The notes under the pieces are model-generated. The model was not told the DNA's origin. It ran no database searches and saw nothing but the letters and a program-made list of their open reading frames with translations. Below are positions 23,242 to 34,098 of a DNA stretch of 64,000 nt, one piece after another (position 1 is the stretch's first letter; every line of letters starts with the position of its first letter). Position numbers and translations under genes: made by a program. The stretch is from Procambarus clarkii (taxonomy: Eukaryota > Arthropoda > Malacostraca > Decapoda > Cambaridae): positions 20,969,158 through 21,033,157 of the forward strand of contig NC_091227.1 of assembly GCF_040958095.1 (NCBI RefSeq), in the 5' to 3' direction.

Positions 23242-24369
23242 CTGCAAACACATGAACAGTGTCAGGCCACAATCAGATGCCTTGTTTGTAAACAATTGCA
23301 TCTGCATTCCTTGCACCTCCAGGGGTTGCAACACACACAGTTAACAGTTACGTCTGCAATTTAGATCTAAATTGCCCTGTAATTAACCTTGATCTTAACC
23401 ATTATGCAATGTTATTATGGCAAGAATTCATTAAATTATAACTGATGTATGAAATGAGCTCAGCACTAATTCTTTATTGTTTTATGCAAAGTGATTTAAT
23501 TTTAATGTGAATAGGGTATTGTATAATTAAAAATGATTTAATCACTAATTCCCTTGAGCTTTACTTTGATAAGTTCCGAAAAAAATGGAAGATTGGTATC
23601 GTTTGTCTTCTAGGATGGACGTAATGGTATTTTAGGTACTTCAGCCCATCAGCTGACGCCCCCAAGGTCATCCCAACAGCTGACGCCGAAGGTATTCTCA
23701 TCAGCTGACACTCCCATCTCTTCACCACACTTGTGAATATTAATTTCTGATACGGTGGTATCCATATTCAGTCTATCAACCGTTATCGTGGATCTGGAGG
23801 CTGACACATGTGGTGACTAATATCTTCGTGTCAACAGTGTTGGCCCCATCGATCCATGTTTGGTAATTTATGTTAGGAAATGTTCGTCACGCTGCTATTG
23901 ACCTTACGCTGGTGCGCATGCAATTATTATGAAATATATGCACTAGTATATATATACATACACACACTCAATGGCGGCGGAGTGATATTTTGTATCTCTA
24001 AAAGATTTTCTCTCTCTCTCTTCAGTCATTAAATAAATCATCACAATTAATGTCTGAAGTAACTTGTAATATTAAATGGAATGTGATTTTTGCCAATGAT
24101 AATAACTGGTAGAAAATGTGTGCGGATCCCAGTCCATGTAATTGGTTGGAAAGCATGATGCTTTGTAGATCGATTGGCCAATGAGGCTTGCAGGAAAGAA
24201 AACACGGATTGTCACTTGGAACTTTATTAATGCAATTGTTAAGGACACACAAATTAAAGAAATTACTTCAAATTTAGAAGAACTCAAAAATGCCCAAAGA
24301 TCTTAAAAGCTATGACAAGTGTTGTAATAATAAGTGTATGGTCGATGTAGTCGACCAGACAATGTGATG
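23242..24369. other. No gene seen
   Basis: AT-rich DNA. Three copies of catcagctgac/aacagctgac motifs occur at 23645-23710. ORFs on both strands here lack any recognisable features. Confidence 0.45.
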
Positions 24370-24560
24370 TAATTGAAATTGAAATTGAATTAAGTTAATT
24401 GAGGTAAAATACACACAAAGGGATGAGGTAGCTCAAGCTATTCTCACCCCGTTCAGTACATCGTGTTCATACATATACAGACACACATCACAAACAATAA
24501 ACATATTACCGAACATTCAGAGAGATAAACATAGACATTTCTCCCTTTACACAAGTAGTA
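24370..24560. mobile_element. Dispersed retroelement tail (tttattgaggtaaaatac family)
   Basis: The segment gaggtaaaatacacacaaag, then gatgaggtagctcaagctat, then a caccccgttcagtacatcg end with ttaccgaacattc, is repeated at 39483, 41024, 44869 and 63268. It is probably the reverse of a retroelement 3' region; no coding sequence is visible. Confidence 0.6.
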
Positions 24561-24998
24561 TGATATCAGACATACACACACATACTTTTATGACTAGGTA
24601 ATGTGATTTAATCATTATTCACGATTAATGATTTAATCATTAATCACGAATTCTCCATGGCTATAGGCCCATCTGGCAGGTTAGTGAGGCTGAACCACTG
24701 CCACAATATTCTGCTTGTAAACACTATAACTAATCGTTAAGGCAGTCACTTGGACAATACATTAATGAATGTGAAACTGTATTATAGAATAATCTACTGT
24801 ATAACTACTTACATTAATTCTTGTATATCGGAAGAGATCCTAACCATTTATCCGAAATTTGCTCATCTTTTAAAGAATGAAGAATATTGTATGATCCTCT
24901 GCCCTGTGCTGTATGACAGTGAATACCGGCATCCTCCACACTGTAATGATTCAAGTATTAACACCTATAACTGAATTACTCAGATTAGGCAATTTTTT

Positions 24999-25066
24999 AT
25001 TACGGGCTCACCATAGCCCGTGCTACTTGGAACTTTTTGCTCCAGGTAGCGAATCTTAAACAACAC
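24999..25066 (+). mobile_element. Micro-SINE A, short form
   Basis: A 68-bp insertion flanked by a 12-bp direct repeat, aggcaatttttt (24987-24998 and 25067-25078). It starts attacgggct. Hairpin 1 is acgggct-caccat-agcccgt. A second stem based on gctacttgga/tccaggtagc follows, then gaatctt and an aacaac tail. Confidence 0.85.
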
Positions 25067-25339
25067 AGGCAATTTTTTTCATTAATTTTGTCAGTAAAGA
25101 TGTTAATAATAACATATCATTATACCCATCAAGTTCTCGTCAATTGATTGAAAAATTAGTCTGCATAAAATCATCTTGCTTACCTGTGTTGAAAACGTAG
25201 AAAGCTTCAACATTGTTTGCAAATTGCAAAACAGGAAACATTTTTTCGCATATTTAAATATAACTTTTCAGCCTTGACCCGAGAAATGATAAGGTTGGTA
25301 ATAAGAGGAGATAAGTGAGTTCTTCCTTAATTCCTGTTA

Positions 25340-25570
25340 TAGGGGACAGGAAGCCTGCATATTGAGGTTTGAACACAACGTGATCTTTCCTAGGATTCAA
25401 CCCACAACAATTACCTCCCTTCCGGGTACCAATTTTACTGACTGGTGAACAGTGCCATTAGGTGAAAGAAAACATCCCAACCATTTTTGTCCTACCCAAA
25501 GATTGAACCCGAGTCCCCTCTGTTGAGAGTCAAGGACGTAGACTACTATGCTACTGAGATCAGTGACAGG
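25340..25570 (-). mobile_element. tRNA-derived SINE
   Basis: On the minus strand the head lies at the right end, with B-box ggactcgggttcaatc (25505-25520). The body includes cacctaatggcac and a tcctaggaaagatcacg segment, and it ends in ggcttcctgtcccc. It is related to 7133-7395. Confidence 0.65.
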
Positions 25571-25614
25571 ATGAATAATCCAATGAGTTTACTTTCTAGT
25601 GGGGTGGTGTTTGT

Positions 25615-25705
25615 TGTACATAGTGATGTGGCAGTATGTTCATTCACAGGTTGAGTGACACTGCCCAATGCATTCACCCTTCGGGGTAAACTCGGTAAAA
25701 ATGAA
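25615..25705 (+). mobile_element. Element C fragment
   Basis: Reads tgttgtacatagtgatgtgg, then cattcacaggttgagtgaca, then ctgcccaatgcattcaccc; related to 30899-31080, 31318-31445 and 57430-57555. Confidence 0.55.
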
Positions 25706-25767
25706 TGTGTTTTGGAGTGTATTCACTTTCTCTGGCGTGCAGGCGATGAGTCACAATAACTTGGCTA

Positions 25768-25923
25768 AAGTATGTTGCCCAGACCACACACTAGAAGGTG
25801 AAGGGACGGCGACGTTTTGGTCCCTCCTGGACCATTCTCAAGTCGATTGTGAGAATGGTCCAGGACGGACCGAAACGTCGTCGTCCCTTCACCTTCTATT
25901 GTGTGGTCTGGTCAACATACTTT
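25768..25923. repeat. Foldback element P
   Basis: Inverted repeat with arms of about 70 bp: left agtatgttg...ccagaccacacac...gaaggtgaagggacg, right its complement ending gtctggtcaacatact. The near-identical element 48842-48990 and the half-elements 46885-46985 and 56335-56385 show it is dispersed. Confidence 0.8.
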
Positions 25924-26099
25924 CTCTGGTGTCTCCCCACATGGTCGTCCGGGGGACCACATGGCCCGCGTCGACCGCCCATGTGTACGATGCTTTCCGC
26001 CCCTCTGTTAGAACTCATTGTCAATTCCCTCTTGGGCGGCCCAGGGAGAAAATCTTTCTAATCACGAATTTGTAGTTGTTGCCGTTTGAATGCCTCGAA

Positions 26100-26519
26100 T
26101 AATTCCATGGGATTTTTGGTCGTTTGTTGTCATATTAGTTTCTAGTCGCAGTAGGGTGTAGGGAAGAGATGCAGAGTTATTCAACATCTGACACATCAGC
26201 TCGGCGGCTGATCCTTGTGCGCATGCGCCGCTATGGGCGGTCTTTCCATTATTCGACTTGTACTAACAAACCCAACCGAACTTATATTTTCGCAAACCAG
26301 TTTTGCGTTCACTAATACCGATACACACGCGCTATCGACGCTAAACGCAACTGGGAACACACCAGGCGCGTTGAGCAATAATTTCCCAAGCGGTAGGTAG
26401 CAACCGGCGGTGCTGGAAGTTGCCATAGTATCTCTCAGTGTCAGGTTGGCGCTAGTTGAGTGAGGAGTGTACTTGGTCCGAGCTCGTCTGGTACCTTATT
26501 ATTCCATCCCGTTGCCATT
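26100..26519 (+). promoter_or_regulatory. Probable Clic promoter and 5' UTR
   Basis: GC- and CpG-richer than the surroundings, with no TATA box near the start. An arthropod initiator-like tcagtg occurs at 26435-26440, which would give an ~83-nt leader before the ATG at 26520. The start context is cattATG, with A at -3. The transcription start is inference. Confidence 0.4.
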
Positions 26520-26582
26520 ATGTCAGAGGAAACCAACGGTCAGGAGAACGGCTCCGTCCCGGAGGTGGAGCTCATCATTAAG
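26520..26582 (+). CDS. Clic: Clic (chloride intracellular channel / EXC-4 type), first coding exon
   Basis: 21 codons, MSEETNGQENGSVPEVELII followed by K, end at a phase-0 donor GTAAGA (26583). The P-E-[VI]-E-L-I-I-K ending and the intron position right after the Lys match the start of arthropod Clic, whose second exon normally begins A-S and continues into the glutaredoxin-like fold with the LFCQE motif. Clic proteins are GST-fold proteins that can move from cytosol to membrane and shape tubular organs (EXC-4). The later exons are not seen in the window. Confidence 0.75.
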
Positions 26583-27151
26583 GTAAGAATGAAGGCTTTA
26601 ATCGAGGGTGTTGTAGAGCTGTCAGGAGGAATCTGAACCTCCCGCAACACAACGGTCGCTTACAGACCCAAGTTGGGACGCCCTCCTCCTCCCCCACAGC
26701 ACTCACAACCCTCCTTAAAACTCATCTAAACCGACACATTTATGCTACTGAAGGTTCATAACATACCTGTCACCGTACCCATCCCTTCTATATCACCTCA
26801 CTGCCGCTGGGCATTCGATAAATTTGTAGAAACACGCCATGTTAGGGTCAGCACGTACCATGCTGGGTCAGGTAGCCCAGAGAAGATCAGTCATGCAAGT
26901 TTTCACTTGTATATCCACAAGGCCGTACTGGCCTTGTATAGGTGGACGAACGTCTCTCTCTCTCTTCTAAAAAAAAAGAGTTTTAAAGAGAGATAGGCTC
27001 GGGGCCAGGCCTGGTGCAGGGACGCACTCCCCCACGCCAACACTCCACTAATCCTCTTGGGCATTCTGTTCGATATTCGGAACGTCAAGTCCTTGGTGCT
27101 CTAATCATCCTTTGCAAAGTTGCTGTGTTTCTTCTAATCTCCATCTCCAGG

Positions 27152-28960
27152 GGCTGGTGTCTCTACCTTACTCTCCTCCCTCAGGGCTGCTCTCTCCCCC
27201 TTACTGTCTCTCCCCTTCCTCTCCTCCCCCAGGGCTGCTGTCTCTCCCTTACTCTCCTCCCCCAGGGCTGCTGTCTCCCTTACTCTCCTCCCTCAGGGCT
27301 GCTGTCTCTCCCTTACTCTCTCCTCCCTCAGGGCTGCTGTCTCTCCCTTACTCTCCTCCCTCAGGGGTGCTGTCTCTCCCTTACTCTCCTCCCCCAGGGC
27401 TGCTGTCTCCTTTACTCTCCTCCCTCAGGGCTGCTGTCTCTCCCTTACTCTCCTCCCTCAGGGCTGCTGTCTCTCCCTTACTCTCTCCTCCCTCAGGGGT
27501 GCTGTCTCTCCCTTACTCTCTCCTCCCTCAGGGGTGCTGTCTCTCCCTTACTCTCTCCTCCCTCAGGGGTGCTGTCTCTCCCTTACTCTCTCCTCCCTCA
27601 GGGCTGCTGTCTCTCCCTTACTCTCTCCTCCCTCAGGGCTGCTGTCTCTCCCTTACTCTCTCCTCCCTCAGGGCTGATGTCTCTCCCTTACTCTCTCCTC
27701 CCTCAGGGCTGCTGTCTCTCCCTTACTCTCTCCTCCCTCAGGGGTGCTGTCTCTCCCTTACTCTCTCCTCCCTCAGGGGTGCTGTCTCTCCCTTACTCTC
27801 CCCTCCCTCAGGGGTGCTGTCTCTCCCTTACTCTCTCCTCCCTCAGGGGTGCTGTCTCTCCCTTACTCTCTCCTCCCTCAGGGCTGCTGTCTCTCCCTTA
27901 CTCTCTCCTCCCTCAGGGCTGCTGTCTCTCCCTTACTCTCCTCCCTCAGGGGTGCTGTCTCTCCCTTACTCTCCTCCCCCAGGGCTGCTGTCTCCCTTAC
28001 TCTCCTCCCTCAGGGCTGCTGTCTCTCCCTTACTCTCCTCCCTCAGGGCTGCTGTCTCTCCCTTACTCTCTCCTCCCTCAGGGGTGCTGTCTCTCCCTTA
28101 CTCTCTCCTCCCTCAGGGGTGCTGTCTCTCCCTTACTCTCTCCTCCCTCAGGGGTGCTGTCTCTCCCTTACTCTCTCCTCCCTCTGGGCTGCTGTCTCTC
28201 CCTTACTCTCTCCTCCCTCAGGGCTGCTGTCTCTCCCTTACTCTCTCCTCCCTCAGGGCTGCTGTCTCTCCCTTACTCTCTCCTCCCTCAGGGCTGCTGT
28301 CTCTCCCTTACTCTCTCCTCCCTCAGGGCTGCTGTCTCTCCCTTACTCTCTCCTCCCTCAGGGCTGCTGTCTCTCCCTTACTCTCTCCTCCCTCAGGGCT
28401 GCTGTCTCTCCCTTACTCTCTCCTCCCTCAGGGCTGCTGTCTCTCCCTTACTCTCTCCTCCCTCAGGGCTGCTGTCTCTCCCTTACTCTCTCCTCCCTCA
28501 GGGGTGCTGTCTCTCCCTTACTCTCTCCTCCCTCAGGGGTGCTGTCTCCCTTACTCTCTCCTCCCTCAGGGGTGCTGTCTCTCCCTTACTCTCTCCTCCC
28601 TCAGGGGTGCTGTCTCTCCCTTACTCTCTCCTCCCTCAGGGGTGCTGTCTCTCCCTTACTCTCTCCTCCCTCAGGGGTGCTGTCTCTCCCTTACTCTCTC
28701 CTCCCTCAGGGGTGCTGTCTCTCCCTTACTCTCTCCTCCCTCAGGGGTGCTGTCTCTCCCTTACTCTCTCCTCCCCCAGGGGCTGCTGTCTCTCCCTTAC
28801 TCTCCTCCCCCAGGGGCTGCTGTCTCTCCCTTACTCTCCTCCCCCAGGGGCTGCTGTCTCTCCCTTACTCTCTTCCCCCAGGGCTGCTGTCTCTCCCTTA
28901 CACTCCTCCCCCAGGGGCTGCTGTCTCTCCCTTACTCTCCTCCCCCAGGGCTGTTTTTTT
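27152..28960. repeat. 35-bp pyrimidine-rich minisatellite, about 50 units
   Basis: The unit cctccctcagggctgctgtc, then tctcccttactctct, repeats with a 35-bp period. Sub-variants are ggggtgc versus gggctgc, and some units are shortened. No stops occur in any plus frame, so reading frames of 740, 670 and 475 codons overlap in the three frames. Since 35 is not divisible by three, all three frames encode the same cyclic 35-residue peptide. I judge it non-coding. Each unit has a branch-like cttac, a CT tract and CAG|GG. Confidence 0.92.
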
Positions 28961-29359
28961 CTGCCTTACTGCCTTTTCTGCCTTTTCTGCCTGGGGAGAT
29001 TCCCCAGGGTTACTTTCACTCACGACTGCCCCCCAGGGCCATTGCCTCTCCTCCCCCCCCTCACCAGGGCCATTGCCTCTCCTCCATTGCGACGTTATCT
29101 TGCATATCTGGCCCTCAATGCTGATATCCTTTTCTACAACAGCCCACCCTCTTGCTATCGCCAATGCTTGATAAGGTGTTATGAGTGTATATGTACGCCT
29201 TTTGGCTCCCATTGTTGGGGCCAGGAAGCCTATTAGGGTTATCGAGGTTAACCCCGCAACCCCCCCAAAAAAAGCCTTTGACTACAGCTGACCCCAAACA
29301 GTCGCTTCACACCTTTATTCACACCTTCACACGCTTACTCACCTTTATTAGGTGAGTAC
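28961..29359. other. Flank of the minisatellite, no gene seen
   Basis: Derived CT-rich remnants (ttctgccttactgcc) to about 29080, then unique sequence. Confidence 0.4.
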
Positions 29360-29430
29360 ACCCCAGGCACCTATTTACTAGTAGGTGAACAGAGGCATCT
29401 GGTGTAAGGAAACGTTCTCAAATGCCTCGT
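29360..29430 (-). mobile_element. SINE body fragment
   Basis: Reads cacctatttactagtaggtg, then aacagaggcatctggtgtaa; the same body as in 8160-8330 and 58955-59065. Confidence 0.5.
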
Positions 29431-29795
29431 CGTGTGAATTTGTATGTTTTATCTTATTCTCGCAATTTGCCCCCCTGAAAAATGAAGTAGATTTAGTGCA
29501 TCGATTTTTCGGTTGTCCGTTGGAACGGATATAATATTTGGTAAACTACTAACTACTTCGCTCCTGCCGTAATTAACCTGAAAAGTAACATTGTAATGAG
29601 TATTTACAGATTAACGAGGGAAATATCACATGTTATATTTAATAGTGAAGTTTGAGGCTTTAATATACAAAAGATAACGGATCGGGGTTGAGGAATTGTA
29701 ACCAAACGAATTAGTTGTTCTGAAATTTCATCTCTTCCCGGTGATTGAAGGTGGGAGGCGCCGATCAAAGCTTGATAGGTTTGGGATGAATGTAG

Positions 29796-29872
29796 TGTGA
29801 AGTTTTTTTTTTTCTACCACAGACGTGGCCACACATTTACAATGCTAACTAGCATATATACATTTTCTTCTG
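29796..29872. repeat. Dispersed repeat shared with 55488-55560
   Basis: Reads ttctaccacagacgtggcca, then acatttacaatgctaac, then ctgtcctccatggaca; present twice in the window in the same orientation. Confidence 0.7.
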
Positions 29873-30088
29873 TCCTCCATGGACATGGAGGATACTGGAG
29901 TGGGTGACTGGAGTGGGTAACATATTGGGAGGTGGGGGCGTGTCCCCTCGCAGAATGAAATGAGGGCATTTGCCGGCCTGTTAGGCCTCATTCTTGCTTT
30001 GCATTTTCATGTTTTAAGAAATGAAATGCTATATCTTAAGAAATCAGCTGCTTATATTTACGAAGATAATCACGAATAGATAAATAGG

Positions 30089-30222
<134 letters not shown>

Positions 30223-30279
30223 AAATGTGATAACGTTACTTTTAATCGAACACTGTCAGTGAAATCCGATGTGAAAAGT

Positions 30280-30362
30280 AATACAAAGTTCCACTTGGGG
30301 CTAGAACCCGCAGCCTAGTAATCAGTAGTGCGTCACGTAGCCAGCCACGCTACAAAATAATT
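30280..30362 (-). mobile_element. tRNA-like SINE head beside (TA)n
   Basis: On the minus strand, tagcgtggctggctacgtga, then ctgattactaggctgcgggt and tctagccccaag resemble A- and B-box order (gggttctagcccc). It sits 60 bp from the TA tract, as do the tRNA-like segments at 51015 and in the loop at 22261. Confidence 0.45.
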
Positions 30363-30865
30363 GTAACTTGGAAAATCCACAAGGGAATGTCAAGCGCCGG
30401 CAAGCTATCAGAGTTTCTAACCAGTTTTACCCGATTCTCAAGCACTCTCGGCATGGAACAGGTGTGTGTGTTTGTTTAATGTGAATTAAATAGGAAAAAG
30501 AGCACTATCTGCTGCCGTCAATAGAAGTTTCCTTGCGGTTACTTTGCCTTGATTTCGGGACTCTATGTCCCCGCGGACCGGCAAAGAGAAAACCGCACCA
30601 GTTAAGATAACGTTATATGAAACGCCTACATGCCATCATGCAGCTTCCCCGAAGTAATGGTTCAAGGAAATCATGAGAGACATCACAAAGGACAAACTAT
30701 GACGTCACTCTGGATGAACTATGATGTCATTGAGGGTGAACTATGACGTCACCGATTAACCCCCCCCCCATGTCCTCAATGAGGGCGGGGATATCAATAC
30801 GCCATGTTGGCTAGTTGGAATGTCGCGAGGAAAGATTAGCTGCAGAAAGAGACGAATTCAATTTT

Positions 30866-31180
30866 TCCGGGCCAACCAGGCTGTAGTGGATATGTGGGTG
30901 GGTACAGGATGAACAACCAGGTGGGTTTTCTTCCTTTTGCGGAGTGTTGTACATGCTGCTATGGCGGTGTGTCCACTCACATGATGAGTGGCGCTGACAT
31001 GCTGCTATGGCGGTGTGTCCACTCACATGATGAGTGGCGCTGCCCAATAAACTCGTCCCTCGGGACAGAATTTGAATTCAGATATGTGGGCTTGCGGGCC
31101 ACTCAAAGCAACAGCCTGTTGGAGCAGCTTATCAGAAGTCGAGCCTGGCCCCAGGCCGGGCTTAGGGAGTAGGAAAACTA
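30866..31180 (+). mobile_element. LINE 3' tail split by element C
   Basis: The left piece, 30866-30898 (ccaaccaggctgtagtggat), continues at 31091 (cttgcgggccactcaaagca, then gcagcttatcagaagtcgag). Together they match the tail at 63357-63560. Confidence 0.7.
30899..31080 (+). mobile_element. Element C with 10-bp target-site duplication
   Basis: Inserted in a LINE tail between direct repeats gatatgtggg (30889-30898 and 31081-31090). The body reads ggatgaacaaccaggtgggt, then ttgtacatgctgctatggcg, then cccaataaactcgtccctcg. It contains an internal ~45-bp tandem duplication (catgctgctatggcggtgtg). Confidence 0.75.
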
Positions 31181-31317
31181 AGTCCCTTATAACCGCTAGG
31201 CGCACAAGGGCGAACAGCGATGCTGTCATCCCACTGAGTCGTTCTCGTTTATAAGGCAAATGGTAAGGGAATTAACCACTACATAGGGTGCTGTAATGAA
31301 AACGTTTTTGTAATGAA

Positions 31318-31445
31318 CAAGAATGAACAACCCAGCGGGTTTTCTTCCTATTGGGGAGTGTTGTACATTCTGCTATGGCGGTATGTCCACTCACAAGATG
31401 AGTGACGCTGCCCAATAAACTCGCCCCTCGGGTCAAAATTTAAAT
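31318..31445 (+). mobile_element. Element C, second copy
   Basis: Reads aagaatgaacaacccagcgg, then gtacattctgctatggcggt, then aataaactcgcccctcgggt, with an aaaatttaaat tail. It lacks the internal duplication of 30899-31080. Confidence 0.7.
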
Positions 31446-31474
31446 TTATGTACAATGGTGATTAATTTAATAGC

Positions 31475-31536
31475 TGTTGTTGTTTTAGATTTTGCTACTT
31501 AGAACGAAGTGTCCATGTAGCACGGGCTATGGTGAG
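31475..31536 (-). mobile_element. Micro-SINE A, short form
   Basis: On the minus strand it starts ttacgggctcaccatagccc, then gtgctacatggacac, and ends in aatctaaaacaacaac. A possible tagctgt direct repeat (31471 and 31554) is weak. Confidence 0.7.
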
Positions 31537-31984
31537 CCCGTAAAGACGATTGTTAGCTGTCGGTGTGTGAAGGTGTAACAGAAAATGTTGGTTTCTGAAC
31601 GCTCGGGGAGGGGGGGGTGAAGATGTTACAACAATGAATGTTTGTAGCTCTGGCTCCTGTTTCATTTTGGGTAATTTGACTGATAGGTGCTTTGTGGGTA
31701 ATTCATGGGTCCGTTATCATTTCTTCGTAGATCCTCATTCGTTCATCTCATTTTCTGGCACCTCATCCCAACATCGTAGGCTATATATCCTCTTTGATGA
31801 CCTTCTGATAGAACCTTCTCATTCATGAATGAATGCGTGGCGAGATCCTTGTTGTCACGGTAAATAAATGTGTTGAATGGGAAAGGGTTTGGGAGAGTGA
31901 ATCATCTTGTCCATTCATGTGAAGTACTCCCCGCAAAGTGAGTAAACTGTCGGTCCCCCATTCATGTGAAGTGCGCAATACGCA

Positions 31985-32222
31985 GTCAGCTCCAGGATTC
32001 ATAAAGCATTTACGCAACCTCTTAGGAAACCTGTACATCTTTCCTCAATCATGGCGGCTTTGTTTACAGCTCTTAAACAGTTTACGAAATTTGAAACTTA
32101 ACAATTCAAGGTTATTGTTGTTATAAACAACATTGTAGTGCTTCGAAGGTCATAGACTTGAATAAATGTAAACGAATGAGGAACGATGCGCTGGTTGCGT
32201 AAATGCTTGATGAATTCTGGCC
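31985..32222. mobile_element. MITE K (foldback)
   Basis: Terminal repeats gctccaggattcataaagca / tgcttgatgaattctggcc are imperfect. The interior (aatcatggcggctttgttta and its distant complement) is shared with the other K copies. Its right end runs directly into the 27-bp minisatellite. Confidence 0.7.
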
Positions 32223-32815
32223 CTCGAGTCTAGGCGAAAATTCTGGCCCACGAGTCTGGTCGAAAATTCTGGCCCCTCGAGTGTGGTCGAATATTCTGGC
32301 CTCTCTAGTCTGGGCGAAAAATCTGGCATCTCTAGTCTGGGCGAAAAACCTGGCCTCTCTAGTCTGGGCGAAAAATCTGGCCCCTCGAGTCCGGGCGAAA
32401 AATCTGGCCCCTCGAGTCCGGGCGAAAATTCTGGCCTCTCGAGTCTGGGCGAAAATTCTGGCCTCTCGAGTCTGGGCGAAAATTCTGGCCCCTCGAGTCT
32501 GGGCGAAAATTCTGGCCCCTCGAGTCTGGACGAAAATTCTGGCCCCTCGAGTCTGGGCGAAAAATCTGGCCCCCTCGAGTCTGGGCGAAAAATCTGGCCC
32601 CTCGAGTCTGGGCGAAAAATCTCGCCTCTCGAGTTTGGGCGAAAATTCTGGCCCCTCGAGTCTGGACGAAAATTCTGGCCCCTCGAGTCCGGGCGAAAAA
32701 TCTGGCCCCTCGAGTCCGGGCGAAAAATCTGGCCCCTCGAGTCCGGGCGAAAAATCTGGCCCCTCGAGCCTGGGCGAAAAATCTCGCCTCTCGAGTCTGG
32801 GCGAAAATTCTGCCC
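32222..32815. repeat. 27-bp minisatellite, about 22 units
   Basis: The unit ctcgagtctgggcgaaaatt, then ctggccc, has a period of nine codons, so four or more frames stay open (for example GPSSLGENS repeats). The unit end, aattctggccc, equals the terminal sequence of the adjoining MITE K. Sub-variants (tcc versus tct, aaatct versus aattct) are clustered. Confidence 0.9.
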
Positions 32816-32816
32816 C

Positions 32817-32876
32817 CTTGAGGCCTGGTCGACGACCAGGCCGCGGGGACGCTAAGCCCCGGAAAGCCCCTCAAGG
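32817..32876 (+). mobile_element. SINE D 3'-end fragment
   Basis: Reads gaggcctggtcgacgaccag, then gccgcggggacgctaagccc; equals the end of SINE D (compare 34740-34800). Confidence 0.7.
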
Positions 32877-33102
32877 TAAAGAGTATAAAGTATTTGAATT
32901 CAGCATGCATGCATGTTTATATCGAGCAGTTGAAAAAAACAAAAATAGCACATCATACCTGACCGGTTATAAGTTGAGGAGGAGTTCTTAAGGCGAGGGT
33001 GGGTGGCGGCATTCCTGACTGCCCAAGTGAAAGTGAGAACGTTTCCGGTGTCGGCCACGGCAAGCAGCGGCCACTAACAAAACAGAAGCACTTAGGATAC
33101 AT

Positions 33103-33340
33103 GGGACTAGCATTCAACAAGCAGTTACGCAAGTACTTACGAACTCATACATCTTTTCTCAATCTTTGGCAGCTTTGCTTATATTAAACAGTTTGAGCAC
33201 CGAAGCACTAGGAGGCTGTTTATAAGAATAATAATTGATTTTGGAAGTTTCGACGCTCATAAACTGTTTAATATAAACAAAGCCGCCAAAGGTTGAGAAG
33301 CTCGTAAGTGGTTGCGTAACTGCGTGATGAATCCGACCCT
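33103..33340. mobile_element. MITE K (foldback)
   Basis: Outer repeats caagcagttacgcaagtact and, at the right, gtggttgcgtaactgcgtga are near-complements. The inner arms (tggcagctttgcttatatta / taatataaacaaagccgcca) are also complementary. No ORF lies between them. Confidence 0.8.
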
Positions 33341-33392
33341 TGCTTTCAGAGACCAAAGCTATTGTTATTATCTGAGCTGACCAAGACCTTAT

Positions 33393-33643
33393 CTTGAGGT
33401 TATCTTGAGATGATTTCGGGGCTTTAGTGTCCCCGCGGCCTGGTCCTCGACCAGGCCTCCACCCCCAGGAAGCAGCCCGTGACAGCTGACTAACTCCCAG
33501 GTACCTATTTACTGCTAGGTAACAGGGGCATTCAGGGTGAAAGAAACTTTGCCCATTTGTTTCTGCCTCGTGCGGGAATCGAACCCGCGCCACAGAATTA
33601 CGAGTCCTGCGCGCTATCCACCAGGCTACGAGGCTCCTAACCT
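33393..33643 (-). mobile_element. tRNA-Thr-like SINE, family D, full length
   Basis: On the minus strand the head at 33570-33640 folds as a tRNA. The anticodon stem is cagga/ttctg with loop ctcgtaa (anticodon CGT, Thr). The B-box gggttcgattccc follows. The body reads ctgttacctagcagtaaata, then gtcacgggctgcttcct, and the end has ggcctggtcgaggaccaggc and aagataacctcaag. Other copies are at 34568, 45945, 61783 and 63638. Confidence 0.85.
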
Positions 33644-33904
33644 TTAACCTTGGTTAAAAGTTATTCTCATTTAATATTACAAAATGTTTGATATACAGGG
33701 ATATCTATATATCAGTTGTAATATATATTGCAACCCATCCTCCTCTCTGAGGCAGCAGTACAAATAATGACACAGATGATAATGAGTCAGTATTTGGCTA
33801 ATTTGCACTTTTGTTTGATGATAGACTGGTTCGTTTCAACATGTTTGAATAATTGTAATATCATCTATTAATTCCCCATATAACCTAGGGTAGATAAAAA
33901 ATTT

Positions 33905-34098
33905 TTTTAAGAAGTGCCGGACCAACCGGGCTGTGGTGGATATGTGGGCCTGCGGGTCGCTCCAAGCAACAGCCTGTTGGACCAAGCTCACACTAATCAA
34001 GCCTGGCCCCGGGCCAAGCTTGGAGTAGAAATCCCAGAACCCCATCCAGATACAATCCAGGGTGGAAATATACTCTAAATAAATAAATAAATAAATAA
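33905..34098 (+). mobile_element. LINE 3' tail with (AAAT)n
   Basis: Reads agtgccggaccaaccgggct, then gatatgtgggcctgcgggtc, ends ccatccagata, and is followed by (aaat)n at 34077-34098. It is the same LINE as 63357-63560. Confidence 0.7.

Noticed and set aside
27014..29236. 740-, 670- and 475-codon overlapping plus ORFs
   Set aside because: They are three readings of the same stop-free 35-bp repeat, with identical cyclic peptide content and no domain; a non-coding minisatellite explains them fully.
32203..32991. 262-, 190- and 183-codon ORFs over the 27-bp array
   Set aside because: The 27-bp unit is divisible by three and stop-free on both strands; the flanks are a MITE and a SINE end, with no gene structure.
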